A stretch of 64,000 nt of DNA from Paraburkholderia podalyriae (lineage in GTDB: Bacteria; Pseudomonadota; Gammaproteobacteria; Burkholderiales; Burkholderiaceae). Shown piece after piece: positions 7,003 to 15,609 of this stretch. The DNA lies in contig NZ_VZQQ01000009.1 of the NCBI RefSeq assembly GCF_014397785.1, positions 62,001 to 126,000 on the forward strand, written 5' to 3'. The position numbers were made by a program, and so were the translations under genes. The notes below the pieces were generated by a model. The model had not been told where the DNA came from, made no database searches, and saw only the letters and a program-made list of their open reading frames with translations. How positions within the stretch are numbered: position 1 is the first letter of the stretch; every line of letters begins with the position of its first letter.

Positions 7003-8880
7003 ATGACTCGTACGACGATCCGTTCGCCCAACCGGCGGCGCTTGCTGGTCGCGCTCGTGCTGAGCGCCTCGGCCATGTGGAGGGCCAATCCCGCTTGCGC
7101 GCTCTACGCCATCGCCCAATACGGCGAGCCCAAATACCCAGCCGGTTTCAAGCACTTCGACTACGTCAACCCCGACGCCCCCCGCGACGGCACGCTCGTG
7201 CTCGCGAATCCGAACCGGCTGACGAGCTTCGACAAATTCAACCCGTTTACGCTGCGCGGCAATCCCGCACCGGGATTGGGACTGATGTTCGAAAGCCTGA
7301 CGACCGGCAGCGCCGACGAAGTAGCGAGCGCATATTGTCTGCTCGCCGACGACATCGACGTGGCGAAAGACGGCCTGTCGACAACCTTCCACATCAATCC
7401 GAAGGCGCGTTTTTCGAACGGTGATCCGGTCACGGCAGCAGACGTCAAGTTCTCGTTCGATACGCTGAAAAGTCCGCAGGCGCTGCCGCAGTTCGCGGTG
7501 TACTTCGGGCAGATCGCGCGCGCGGTGGTGGTCGACCGGCTGACGATCCGTTTCGATTTCAAGGTCGCGACACGCGAGATGCCCCTGCTCGCGGGCGGAA
7601 TCCCGGTGTTTTCGCACAAGTGGGGCATCAGGCCGGACGGGACGCGCATTCCTTTCGACCAGCTCGCGTTCGAAAAGCCGATCGCCAGCGGCGATTATCT
7701 GATCGACCGATACGACAATGGCCGAACCATCAGCTACAAGCGCAATCCGAACTATTGGGGCGCGTCGCTGCCCGTACGCGTGGGCACGCACAACTTCGCG
7801 CACATCGACTACAAGCTGTACGCGGACGCGGTCGCGCAGCTCGAAGCATTCAAGGCGGGTGAGTACGACGTACTCGTCGAACACACCGCGCAAAGCTGGG
7901 TGCGGCGCGATATCGGCAAGCGCTTCGACAGCGGCGAGCTGATCAAGCGCGAGTTTCCTCATCACAACGGCGCCGGCATGCAGGGCTTTTTCATCAACCT
8001 GCGGCGACCACTCTTCCGGGACGTGCGCGTGCGCGAGGCGCTCGATCTCGCGTTCGACTTCGAGTGGCTCAACCGGCAGCTTTTCTACAATCAGTACAAA
8101 CGCACGGACAGCTTCTTCGTCAATACGGACCTGCAGGCCAAGGGCCAACCCAGCGAAGGCGAACTGGCGATTCTGGAGCCGCTGCGCAAGGAGCTCGATC
8201 CGGCCGTGTTCGGCGACATGCCGCAACAGCCCGACACCGACCCGCCGGGATCGCTGCGCGCCAATCTGATCAAGGCGCGCGAACTGCTGGCGCAGGCAGG
8301 CTGGACCTATCGCGACGGTGCGCTGCGCAACGCGAACGGTCAGCCGTTCGTCTTCGAACTGCTCGGCGACGCGGGCGGCGGCGTGTCGATGGAGCCCGTC
8401 GCCGCCGTATTCGGACGCAATCTGCAGAAGCTCGGCATCACGATGATCTTTCGTACCGCCGATTTCGCGCTGATTCAAAAGCGCATCGACGCGTTCGACT
8501 TCGACATGACGACCGTGCGCCTGCCCGACGTGCAGGTGCCGGGCACCGAGCAGCTGTCGCGCTTCGGCAGCAAGTACGCGGACGAGCCGGGCTCCGATAA
8601 TGTCGCCGGCGTGAAGTCGCCCGCCGTCGACGCGATCCTGCGCAAAGTGCTGGGCGCCCAAACGCGCGAGCAGCTCGTCGATGCGACTCACGCGCTCGAC
8701 CGGGTATTGATGAACGGCTATTACGTGATTCCGCACTGGTATTCCGCGGTTCATCGCATCGCGTACCGTAACAGCCTCGCCTATCCGGCGAAGCTGCCGC
8801 TTTACTTCGCCGCCGACGAATGGGTACTGTCCACGTGGTGGCGCAAGACGCCTGGACCGGATCTTGCGCCTCCTCGATGA
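7003..8880 (+). CDS. yejA: YejA-type oligopeptide ABC transporter substrate-binding protein
   Basis: A 625-residue family 5 extracellular solute-binding protein. A signal peptide (RRRLLVALVLSASA, cleavage near ACA-LYA) is followed by YGEPKYPAGFKHFDYVNPDA, which matches YejA-like proteins of the microcin C/peptide uptake system. Further blocks are FNPFTLRGNP, ARFSNGDPVTAADVKFSFDT and KRNPNYWG. Starts are possible at 6943 (overlapping the previous stop) and 7003; 7003 gives a compact signal peptide, but neither has a strong ribosome site. The usual yejB, yejE and yejF genes are not adjacent, so the protein must work with permeases encoded elsewhere. Confidence 0.8.
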   Translation: MTRTTIRSPNRRRLLVALVLSASAMWRANPACALYAIAQYGEPKYPAGFKHFDYVNPDAPRDGTLVLANPNRLTSFDKFNPFTLRGNPAPGLGLMFESLTTGSADEVASAYCLLADDIDVAKDGLSTTFHINPKARFSNGDPVTAADVKFSFDTLKSPQALPQFAVYFGQIARAVVVDRLTIRFDFKVATREMPLLAGGIPVFSHKWGIRPDGTRIPFDQLAFEKPIASGDYLIDRYDNGRTISYKRNPNYWGASLPVRVGTHNFAHIDYKLYADAVAQLEAFKAGEYDVLVEHTAQSWVRRDIGKRFDSGELIKREFPHHNGAGMQGFFINLRRPLFRDVRVREALDLAFDFEWLNRQLFYNQYKRTDSFFVNTDLQAKGQPSEGELAILEPLRKELDPAVFGDMPQQPDTDPPGSLRANLIKARELLAQAGWTYRDGALRNANGQPFVFELLGDAGGGVSMEPVAAVFGRNLQKLGITMIFRTADFALIQKRIDAFDFDMTTVRLPDVQVPGTEQLSRFGSKYADEPGSDNVAGVKSPAVDAILRKVLGAQTREQLVDATHALDRVLMNGYYVIPHWYSAVHRIAYRNSLAYPAKLPLYFAADEWVLSTWWRKTPGPDLAPPR

Positions 8881-8896
8881 TTGGAGGAAAACAATC

Positions 8897-9100
8897 ATGA
8901 CGAGACTACTCTTTGCAATCATCGTGGCAGTCGGCCTCGCGGGCTGCGTCGTCGCCCCGCCGCCCAGCTATGGCTATGGTTATGAGCCAGCGCCCGCCTA
9001 TGGCTATGCTCCCGGGTATTACGTTGCGCCGTCGGTGAACCTCGGCATCGGCATTGGCGGCTACTGGGGTGGCCATGGGGGCCATTGGCACGGCCATTGA
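8897..9100 (+). CDS. Small Gly/Tyr/His-rich lipoprotein
   Basis: A 67-residue protein with GGAGG nine bases before ATG 8897. The N-terminus is a lipoprotein signal (LLFAIIVAVGLAGC, lipobox LAGC with Cys at about residue 17). The mature part is Pro/Tyr/Gly repeats (PPPSYGYGYEPAPAYGY) ending in a Gly/His tail (GGYWGGHGGHWHGH) that could bind metal ions. Proteins of this composition are widespread in Burkholderiales and uncharacterised. It starts 16 bases after yejA and could be on the same transcript. Confidence 0.7.
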   Translation: MTRLLFAIIVAVGLAGCVVAPPPSYGYGYEPAPAYGYAPGYYVAPSVNLGIGIGGYWGGHGGHWHGH

Positions 9101-9137
9101 ATCAGACCTTCGCGAAGGAAACGACGACATGCGATTG

Positions 9138-9164
9138 CGCCGCGTCTCGGACCATGACGCGGCG
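9138..9164 (+). terminator. Stem-loop after the small lipoprotein gene
   Basis: Perfect 9-bp arms CGCCGCGTC and GACGCGGCG are separated by 9 bases, 37 bases after the lipoprotein stop. It lacks a strong T-run, so termination is probable but not certain. Confidence 0.45.
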
Positions 9165-9245
9165 TCGATCCCGCATCGACCGTCGTTCCCGACAATCCAC
9201 TAGCGCTTCCGAACCAGGGTAAACATCCATCCTCCCGCGAAGTAC

Positions 9246-9312
9246 TTCAAAATGGTTGGGGTACGGAGTATATTCGCGTTCAGCAGATATCTACTGAACG
9301 GAGGAGGACGTC
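9246..9312 (+). promoter_or_regulatory. mobA promoter and palindromic operator
   Basis: TTCAAA (9246-9251) and TATATT (9269-9274) are separated by 17 bases, a fair sigma-70 promoter. Immediately downstream at 9278-9299 lies a 22-bp near-perfect palindrome with outer arms GTTCAG and CTGAAC and core AGATATCT (one mismatched pair). It would cover the transcription start, where a MarR-type repressor would block transcription. GGAGGAGG (9301-9308) is the ribosome site for mobA at 9313. Binding by MobR is inferred from position and family. Confidence 0.55.
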
Positions 9313-11208
9313 ATGCAATTTCATCTCAACGGTTTCCGGGTCGGCGATCCCACGATCGAGCCAGCTATCGGCAATGCGCATGCTGCACAGATGCCCGAGA
9401 CGGTCGACGTGCTGATCGCCGGCAGCGGCCCGGCCGGACTCGTGCTGGCGGCGCAACTGTCGCAATTCCCGTCGATTAGCACGCGCATCGTCGAGCGTCG
9501 CGACGGACCGTTGCAGATGGGACAGGCCGATGGCGTCGCGTGCCGGACCGTCGAAATGTTCAATGCGTTCGGCCTCAGTGATCGCCTGCTGCAAGAAGCC
9601 TATTGGGTCAACGAAACGGTATTCTGGCGACCCGATGCGAATGACCGCGGCGCGATCAGTCGTACCGGTCGAGTTCAGGATACCGAAACGGGTCTTTCGG
9701 AATTTCCGCACGTCATCGTCAATCAGGCTCGCATTCAGGAATATCTGCTCGACACGATGCGCCGCTCCGCGCGACGGATCGAACCGGACTACGGCCTCGA
9801 ACTCGTCGACCTTCAGCGCGACGATACGGATGAATATCCGCTACTGGTCACGCTGCGCCATACCGATCCTGCCCGGCACGACCAGAACGTGACCGTGCGC
9901 GCGCGCTATGTCGTCGGTTGCGACGGTGCGCGCAGCCGTGTACGCACCGCCATCGGACAAACGCTGCGCGGTGATGCGGCGAACCATGCGTGGGGCGTGA
10001 TGGATGCGCTGGCCGTCAGCGACTTTCCGGACATCCGGCTGAAAGCGGCGATTCAGTCCGCGAGCAAGGGCAACCTGCTCATCATTCCGCGTGAAGGCGG
10101 ATATCTCGTTCGCTTCTACGTCGACCTCGGCGATGTCACCGCGGAGAACCGCGACAGCATCAAACAGATCACGGTCGATCGCATCATCGAGACGGCGCAG
10201 CGAATCCTCCATCCGTATACGCTCGACGTGAAAGAAGTGGCGTGGTTCTCGGTCTATGAAGTCGGCCAGCGCCTCACCGACCGCTTCGACGACGCCATTG
10301 CCGCCGACGGCACCTCAGGCGAACCGCGCGTGTTCATTGCGGGCGATGCGTGCCATACGCATAGCGCCAAAGCGGGCCAGGGCATGAACGTGTCGATGCA
10401 GGACGGCTTCAATCTCGGCTGGAAACTTGGCGCGGTGCTCGAGGGGCGTAGCGACGCCGATCTGTTGCGCACGTATTCGGACGAGCGCCAGCCCATCGCG
10501 CAGGAACTGATCGATTTCGACAAGGAATGGTCGGCGATGATGGCCGCTCCGCCGAAGGACCCCGATCGCCCCGAGGCGGGCGGCGTCGATCCCGCCGAGC
10601 TTCAGGCGTATTTCGTACGCGCTGGCCGCTACACGGCTGGCGTCGCAACGCGTTACCGGCCGGCCACGCTGACCGGTGAAGCGACGCATCAGGCGCTCGC
10701 CAGAGGCTTTACGATCGGCGCGCGGTTTCACTCGTCGCCGGTCGTTCGCCTCGCGGATGCAAGACCATTCCATCTCGGGCACGCCGCGCGCGCGGACGGC
10801 CGCTGGCGCCTGTACGCTTTCGCGGACGCATCACGCCGTGCGCTAGATGCGCTGTGCGAGCATCTGAACACGTCGCCGGATTCGGTTTTACGGCTCGTCA
10901 CGCCGAAGGACGCCGACGCGGACAGCGTTCTCGATCTGCGCGCGGTGCTGCAACAGCCGCATCGCGAAGTCCGTCTCCAGGACCTCCCCGCCCTCCTGCT
11001 GCCGCGCAAGGGTCGCCACGGCCTGATCGACTACGAAAAGGCATTTACGAGCGACGCGACGACTGATATCTTCGACGAGCGCGGCATCGATCGCCAACAC
11101 GGCGCACTCGTCGTGGTACGTCCCGATCAATACGTGGCCCATGTTCTTCCATTGAATGCGTACGCGGAGTTGAACGCCTTCTTCCGGCCCATCTTCCGCG
11201 CGCGTTGA
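9313..11208 (+). CDS. mobA: 3-hydroxybenzoate 4-monooxygenase
   Basis: A 631-residue FAD monooxygenase of the phenol hydroxylase/MobA type, which converts 3-hydroxybenzoate to protocatechuate with NADPH and O2. The N-terminus MQFHLNGFRVGDP is characteristic of MobA. The FAD-binding motif GSGPAGLVLAAQLS is at about residues 36-49, the DG motif (CDGARSRVR) near 202-210, the GDACHTHSAKAGQGMN FAD/ribityl motif near 340-355, and a thioredoxin-like C-terminal domain ends with GALVVVRPDQYVAHVLPL. Length and order match the Comamonas enzyme. A MarR-family gene follows directly. Strong GGAGGAGG precedes ATG. Confidence 0.88.
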   Translation: MQFHLNGFRVGDPTIEPAIGNAHAAQMPETVDVLIAGSGPAGLVLAAQLSQFPSISTRIVERRDGPLQMGQADGVACRTVEMFNAFGLSDRLLQEAYWVNETVFWRPDANDRGAISRTGRVQDTETGLSEFPHVIVNQARIQEYLLDTMRRSARRIEPDYGLELVDLQRDDTDEYPLLVTLRHTDPARHDQNVTVRARYVVGCDGARSRVRTAIGQTLRGDAANHAWGVMDALAVSDFPDIRLKAAIQSASKGNLLIIPREGGYLVRFYVDLGDVTAENRDSIKQITVDRIIETAQRILHPYTLDVKEVAWFSVYEVGQRLTDRFDDAIAADGTSGEPRVFIAGDACHTHSAKAGQGMNVSMQDGFNLGWKLGAVLEGRSDADLLRTYSDERQPIAQELIDFDKEWSAMMAAPPKDPDRPEAGGVDPAELQAYFVRAGRYTAGVATRYRPATLTGEATHQALARGFTIGARFHSSPVVRLADARPFHLGHAARADGRWRLYAFADASRRALDALCEHLNTSPDSVLRLVTPKDADADSVLDLRAVLQQPHREVRLQDLPALLLPRKGRHGLIDYEKAFTSDATTDIFDERGIDRQHGALVVVRPDQYVAHVLPLNAYAELNAFFRPIFRAR

Positions 11209-11236
11209 ACCACAACGAAAACACGAAACTCCCAAA

Positions 11237-11677
11237 TTGCCGATCAAACCTGAAGACGCCGGCGCGCCCCCCAAATTTACTGGCAGCCTGGTGCGCCGTG
11301 CCCAACAGCGCCATGCAGCAGTGTGGCTAAGCGAGGTTTCCGCGGAGATCACGAGCGTGCAGTACGCAGCGCTCGAGGTCTTGCATGAGACGCCTGGCGT
11401 CAGTCAGCGGCAACTCGGCGACAAACTCGATGTGGATCGTTCGACGATAGCCGATCTTGTTGCACGCATGGTGCGCAATGACCTGATCGAGCGCGCCGAC
11501 GATCCTGTCGACAAGCGCAGTTATGTGCTGTTTCTCACCCGTGCCGGTAAGAAGCAACTCGCGGCCTTGCGTCCGCGAGTCGAGCAGGTCGAGCGCATTC
11601 TCACTGAAAGGCTGACAGCGAGCGAATTGGCACAGTTGCGCCGCCTGCTCTCGGCTCTGTTGCTGCCGCAGGATTAA
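11237..11677 (+). CDS. mobR: MarR-family regulator, probable MobR
   Basis: A 146-residue MarR-type winged-helix protein: LRRA/QQRHAAVWLSEVSAE, SVQYAALEVLHETPGVSQRQL, DRSTIADLVARMVRNDLIER and DKRSYVLFLTRAGKKQL. It is 28 bases downstream of mobA on the same strand; in Comamonas a MarR repressor, MobR, controls mobA and responds to 3-hydroxybenzoate. The start codon appears to be TTG at 11237 since no ATG is in frame near it; ribosome binding is weak, as expected for a regulator. The palindrome at 9278-9299 is the most likely target. The symbol rests on family and context. Confidence 0.7.
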   Translation: MPIKPEDAGAPPKFTGSLVRRAQQRHAAVWLSEVSAEITSVQYAALEVLHETPGVSQRQLGDKLDVDRSTIADLVARMVRNDLIERADDPVDKRSYVLFLTRAGKKQLAALRPRVEQVERILTERLTASELAQLRRLLSALLLPQD

Positions 11678-11977
11678 TGCGCTTGTAGCGTCTGCAACTA
11701 AAACGAAATCCGCACCCGCGCAGATTTCGCGAGATCGAGCGTCCGCCAACCTCGCCAGGGCGGACATTCTTCAATCGCGGCGAACCGGACCGCGGCAACG
11801 CATTGGTGCCCCAAGGACGGGCGTCGATTCGCGCTGAGCTTATTCCCAGAAGTGCAATGCTGCACTGGGTTCGGTGGCTTGCGCTCAATCGCGATAACGA
11901 TAGTGCTCGATATTATTTGTGCGCTAACGAGTGCGTCTCTACGATCTCGTGACCTTCACTCCGATAGCTGTCAAAAC
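11678..11977. other. Intergenic region between mobR and metQ
   Basis: 300 bases without a gene. A hairpin with arms CGAAATC and GATTTCG (11704-11729, 12-base loop) follows mobR and may end its transcript. An AT-richer patch near 11890-11925 could hold the promoter of the downstream binding-protein gene. Confidence 0.4.
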
Positions 11978-12805
11978 ATGACCACGACCAAAGCACTCAG
12001 GGCCGCTCTGTTGTCCGTTCTCCTTACATGCGACATCGTCTGCGCGCAACCGGCGCTCGCGGCGGGACAGACAGTGCGAGTCGGGATCATGTCCGGCGAG
12101 GACGAAGACGTGTGGCGCGCGGTCGCGGCCAATGCCGCCAGGCAGGGCATCACCGTCAAGGTCACGACGTTCTCCGACTACACGCAGCCGAACGAAGCGC
12201 TCGCGCAGCACGACCTCGATGCGAACTCGTTCCAGCACAAGCCGTATCTCGATGCGCAGATCGCGGCGCGCCACTATCAGATCATGCCCGTCGGCTATAC
12301 CTACGTGCAGCCGATCGGTCTGTACTCGCGCAACGTGAAATCGGTCGCGGCGCTGCCGCAGAACGCGACGATCGGCGTGCCGAACGATCCGAGCAACGAA
12401 GGCCGCGCGCTGCTTCTGCTGCAGGCGAATGGACTGATCAAGCTGCGCCTCGACGTCGGTCTGCTGCCCACCGCGCGCGACATCGCGGACAATCCGAAGC
12501 ACATCCAGATCAAGGAACTCGACGCGGGCATCGTCGGCCGCGCGATCGGCGACCTCGACGCGGCCGTCGTCAATACCGACTGGGCGATCAAAGCGGGCAT
12601 CAGGATTCCGCAGGAACGCATCGCGCAGGAGAAAGTGCCGGGTAACCCGTATCGCAACTTCATCGCGGTCAACGCGAAAGACGCGAACGCTCCGTGGGTG
12701 AAGGCGATCGTGGACAGCTACCAGCAGGCCAACGTCGCTTCGGCGATCCTGAGCGTCTATCACGGCGCCACGCTGCCGGCATGGGATGGCGCGCCCCAGC
12801 GCTGA
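11978..12805 (+). CDS. metQ: MetQ/NlpA-family methionine ABC transporter substrate-binding protein
   Basis: A 275-residue exported protein. A signal peptide (LRAALLSVLLTC, cleavage near ALAA-GQ) lacks an obvious lipobox. The NlpA/MetQ signatures are TVRVGIMSGEDEDVWRAV, FSDYTQPNEALAQHDLDANS, FQHKPYLDAQ, IGVPNDPSNEGRALLLLQ and LDAAVVNTDWAIKAGI. Its role is binding methionine or a related compound in the periplasm for a MetN-MetI importer. Neither metN nor metI is adjacent; the next gene is an SsuA-type binding protein. The true ligand may therefore differ, possibly another sulfur compound. Confidence 0.75.
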   Translation: MTTTKALRAALLSVLLTCDIVCAQPALAAGQTVRVGIMSGEDEDVWRAVAANAARQGITVKVTTFSDYTQPNEALAQHDLDANSFQHKPYLDAQIAARHYQIMPVGYTYVQPIGLYSRNVKSVAALPQNATIGVPNDPSNEGRALLLLQANGLIKLRLDVGLLPTARDIADNPKHIQIKELDAGIVGRAIGDLDAAVVNTDWAIKAGIRIPQERIAQEKVPGNPYRNFIAVNAKDANAPWVKAIVDSYQQANVASAILSVYHGATLPAWDGAPQR

Positions 12806-12909
12806 CACCGGGCACGAATAACGCACCGACAACGCACGACGCAAGCGGCGGCGCTTCGGCCGCCGCACATCCTGCCTTCTTCACCGCCGTCTTCATCGTA
12901 TCGCCCGTC

Positions 12910-13875
12910 ATGTCCATTACCAGCACGCTCCACGACCGCCGCACCTTCCTCAAACTTTCGCTCGGCGCCGCAGCGGTCGCGACGGCACCGCTTTCGTTCG
13001 CGCAAGGCAGTGCGCGCACGCTGCGCATCGGCAACCAAAAGGGTTATCTGAATCTGCTGAAGGGTCGCGGTACGCTCGAAAAACGGCTCGCGCCGCTGAA
13101 CGTATCGGTGACGTGGGCCGAGTTCGCCGCGGGTCCGGTGCAACTCGAAGCGCTCAATGTCGGCTCGATCGATTTCGGCGACGTCGGCGAAGCGCCGCCG
13201 ATCTTCGCGCAGGCCGCCGGCGCGCCTTTGGCCTATGTGGCGGCGACCGTCAAGCGGCCGCAGTCGGAAGCCGTGCTGGTGCCGTCGCCGTCGACGATCC
13301 ACTCGGTCGCGGATCTGAAGGGCAAACGGATCGCGCTGAACAAAGGCAGCAACGTCCACTACTTTCTCGTCAAGTTGCTGCGTCAGCACGGCCTGCAAAA
13401 CGGCGACGTGAAGCTCGTCTTTCTCGCGCCCGCCGATGCGCGCGCCGCGTTCGAGCGGGCGTCGATCGACGCGTGGGCCATCTGGGATCCGTTCTTCGCC
13501 GCGGCGGAGCAATCGCTCGGCGCTCGCGTGATTGCCGATGCAAGTGGCGTGGTCGGCAATCGCGCGTTCTATTTTTCGTCGCAGCGCTATGCGGCGAATA
13601 ATCCCGACGTGATCCGGATCGTGATCGAAGAGCTCGACAAGGTGGATCAGTGGGGCAAACAGAACAAGGATCAACTCGCGAGCGAACTCGCGCGGCTATG
13701 GGGTCTGCCGAAGCAGGTCGTGGACGTGGCGGTGCAGCGTCAGCAGTTCGGCACGCAGCCGATTACCCGCGCGATTCTCGGCGAGCAGCAACAGATCGCC
13801 GATACGTTCCTCGATCTCGGTCTGATTCCGAAGCACGTCGACGTGCTGAAGGCGGCGCCTTCGAGTCTCGCGTAG
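12910..13875 (+). CDS. ssuA: SsuA-type aliphatic sulfonate substrate-binding protein
   Basis: A 321-residue binding protein with a Tat-like signal (DRRTFLKLSLGAAAVA, cleavage after SFA). Matching SsuA features are RIGNQKGYLNLLKGRGTLEK, VTWAEFAAGPVQLEALNVGS, DFGDVGEAPPIFAQAAG, LKGKRIALNKGSNVHYFLV and ASIDAWAIWDPFFAAAE. It captures alkanesulfonates for SsuBC import and SsuD desulfonation under sulfate limitation. The ssuB, ssuC, ssuD and ssuE genes are absent nearby. It lies 104 bases after the metQ-like gene on the same strand, so the two sulfur-related binding proteins may be co-regulated. Confidence 0.75.
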   Translation: MSITSTLHDRRTFLKLSLGAAAVATAPLSFAQGSARTLRIGNQKGYLNLLKGRGTLEKRLAPLNVSVTWAEFAAGPVQLEALNVGSIDFGDVGEAPPIFAQAAGAPLAYVAATVKRPQSEAVLVPSPSTIHSVADLKGKRIALNKGSNVHYFLVKLLRQHGLQNGDVKLVFLAPADARAAFERASIDAWAIWDPFFAAAEQSLGARVIADASGVVGNRAFYFSSQRYAANNPDVIRIVIEELDKVDQWGKQNKDQLASELARLWGLPKQVVDVAVQRQQFGTQPITRAILGEQQQIADTFLDLGLIPKHVDVLKAAPSSLA

Positions 13876-14097
13876 GCGCACGGGCGCTGGAACGACGCCG
13901 CAGTCACGTCAACGCTCGGAGATCGGCCCTGTTGGCGCGGCTTGCCGCTCCGGCGGGATGTCGCTGTGTCCGGCCGCCGGTCATGGTGCAAGCCTAGGCA
14001 TGACACGTGCGACACACACGAGCCGCAGCCGACGTTACTGCGTCGCACGTTGCAACCTGTCGGGATCGCCGCCGCTATCAGCGTCGATGATGCACGC

Positions 14098-14646
14098 ATG
14101 AAAACGAAACGCACTTTTTTCACGATCGGCCACTCGACGCGCCCGTTGCAGGAATTCGTCGGTCTACTGAAAGGCGAGCAGATCGTCTTGCTCGTCGACG
14201 TGCGCAGCATCCCGCGCTCGCGGACCAACCCGCAGTTCAATCGCGACACGCTGCCCGCTTCGCTCGCGCGGGAACATATCGACTACGTGCATCTCGCCGC
14301 ACTGGGTGGACGCCGCGGCAAACGCAAGGACGATGCGCGATCGCCGAACGCGTACTGGACCCATCCGGCCTTTCGCAACTATGCCGACTATGCGATGACG
14401 GACGCGTTTCGCGACGGGCTGGCGCAACTTCTGACGCTCGGTCATCGGCAGCGCTGCGCGATCATGTGCTCGGAGGCGGTCTGGTGGCGTTGCCACCGGC
14501 GTATCATTACGGACTATCTGCTGATGCACGATGAAACCGTGCTGCACATCATGGACGCGCATCACACGAACGCCGCCACGATGACGCCGGGCGCCGAGGC
14601 CCAAGCCGACGGCACGCTGATCTATCCGGCTCAGCCGCAGAACTGA
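14098..14646 (+). CDS. DUF488 family protein
   Basis: A 182-residue protein. The N-terminal FTIGHSTRPLQEFVGLL and LLVDVRSIPRSRTNPQFN and the later CSEAVWWRCHRRIITDYLL are the DUF488 hallmarks: Asp-Val-Arg-x-x-Pro-x-Ser early, then a Cys-x-Glu ... Cys-His-Arg block. The biochemical role is unknown; members often sit near DNA repair or modification genes, and here a uracil-DNA glycosylase-family gene starts 45 bases downstream, probably in the same operon. ATG 14098 matches the family start; an in-frame upstream extension to 13942 looks non-coding. Confidence 0.75.
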   Translation: MKTKRTFFTIGHSTRPLQEFVGLLKGEQIVLLVDVRSIPRSRTNPQFNRDTLPASLAREHIDYVHLAALGGRRGKRKDDARSPNAYWTHPAFRNYADYAMTDAFRDGLAQLLTLGHRQRCAIMCSEAVWWRCHRRIITDYLLMHDETVLHIMDAHHTNAATMTPGAEAQADGTLIYPAQPQN

Positions 14647-14691
14647 GCCGACCCACGACACGACTGCGCGCCAGTCACCTCGAACCGCTTT

Positions 14692-15318
14692 ATGGCTGTT
14701 ACCACCAAACGCACGTCGAAAAACGGCGCGTCGCTCGACATGCTGCTCGACGACATCCGCTCCTGCACGCTGTGCGCACCCATGCTGCCGCACGCGCCCC
14801 GCCCCGTGCTCGCGGTGTCCGCGCAGGCTCGCATTCTGATCATCGGGCAAGCGCCGGGCGCGCGCGTGCATGCGTCGGGGGTGCCGTGGAGCGATGCGAG
14901 CGGCGCGCGTCTGCGCGCCTGGCTCGGCGTCGACGACCCCACCTTCTACGACGCTTCGAAATTCGCCATCGTGCCGATCGGCTTCTGTTTTCCGGGTCGC
15001 GGCGGGAGCGGCGACCTGCCGCCTCGGCCCGAGTGCGCAAACCGCTGGCATCGCGAATTGCTCGCGCATATGCGTTCGGTGAAATTGACGCTGCTGGTCG
15101 GACAATATGCACAGCGCTTTGGCCTGGGCGATGCATTCGGGACTACCTCGACCGATACGCTCGTCAGGTGGGCCGAGTTTGGACCGCATGTGATGCCGCT
15201 GCCGCATCCTTCGCCGCGCAATATCGCGTGGTTCAAGCGCAATGCCTGGTTCGAGGGCGCGGTGCTGCCGACGTTGCGCGAGCACGTGGCGACGGTGTTG
15301 GCGGGCGGGGAGCTTTGA
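14692..15318 (+). CDS. Uracil-DNA glycosylase superfamily protein
   Basis: A 208-residue protein with UDG-superfamily motifs. Motif A is IIGQAPGARVHASGVPWSD (about residues 49-67), with Gln where family 4 enzymes have Glu. Motif B is MPLPHPSPRN (about residues 169-178). Such enzymes excise uracil or deaminated bases. The N-terminal CxxC (RSCTLCAPM) resembles the first Fe-S ligands of family 4 UDGs, but I cannot see the remaining Cys ligands, so cluster binding is doubtful. It is likely co-transcribed with the DUF488 gene. Substrate range cannot be deduced. Confidence 0.65.
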   Translation: MAVTTKRTSKNGASLDMLLDDIRSCTLCAPMLPHAPRPVLAVSAQARILIIGQAPGARVHASGVPWSDASGARLRAWLGVDDPTFYDASKFAIVPIGFCFPGRGGSGDLPPRPECANRWHRELLAHMRSVKLTLLVGQYAQRFGLGDAFGTTSTDTLVRWAEFGPHVMPLPHPSPRNIAWFKRNAWFEGAVLPTLREHVATVLAGGEL

Positions 15319-15609
15319 GCGCCGCGCGCCCATCCGCGCGATCAGCCGTTCGTGGTAAACACGCATCCGGACCCGGCGTCCCAATCTTCGGAACAGTTAC
15401 GGGTATACATGGATTAGGAGGCGCAACCGCACTGCACTAACATTTTTGCGGTACCGCACGGCGCGTATCGAGCGCTTCCGAATCGGGGTTGCACGTCCCA
15501 CGCCAAAGTCTCGCGCTGCCCCGCGAACTCCCGGTGCCGTCCAGCATCTGCACGCAATCGACGCAACGTCGACCACATCGACCAATGAAGACAAGAACCG
15601 GAGGATCAG
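15319..15609 (+). promoter_or_regulatory. Upstream region of the sugar ABC operon with a palindrome
   Basis: 291 bases without a gene. A perfect 12-bp palindrome TGCGGTACCGCA lies at 15447-15458 directly after a T-run, 150 bases before the operon start; it is a candidate operator for a LacI-type sugar regulator, which is not encoded nearby. GGAGGATCAG precedes ATG 15610. Confidence 0.35.

Noticed and set aside
6829..8922. A 697-codon open frame on the minus strand opposite the yejA gene
   Set aside because: It is antisense to a clear YejA-type protein, has composition typical of GC-rich shadow frames (Arg, His and Val rich), and shows no motif.
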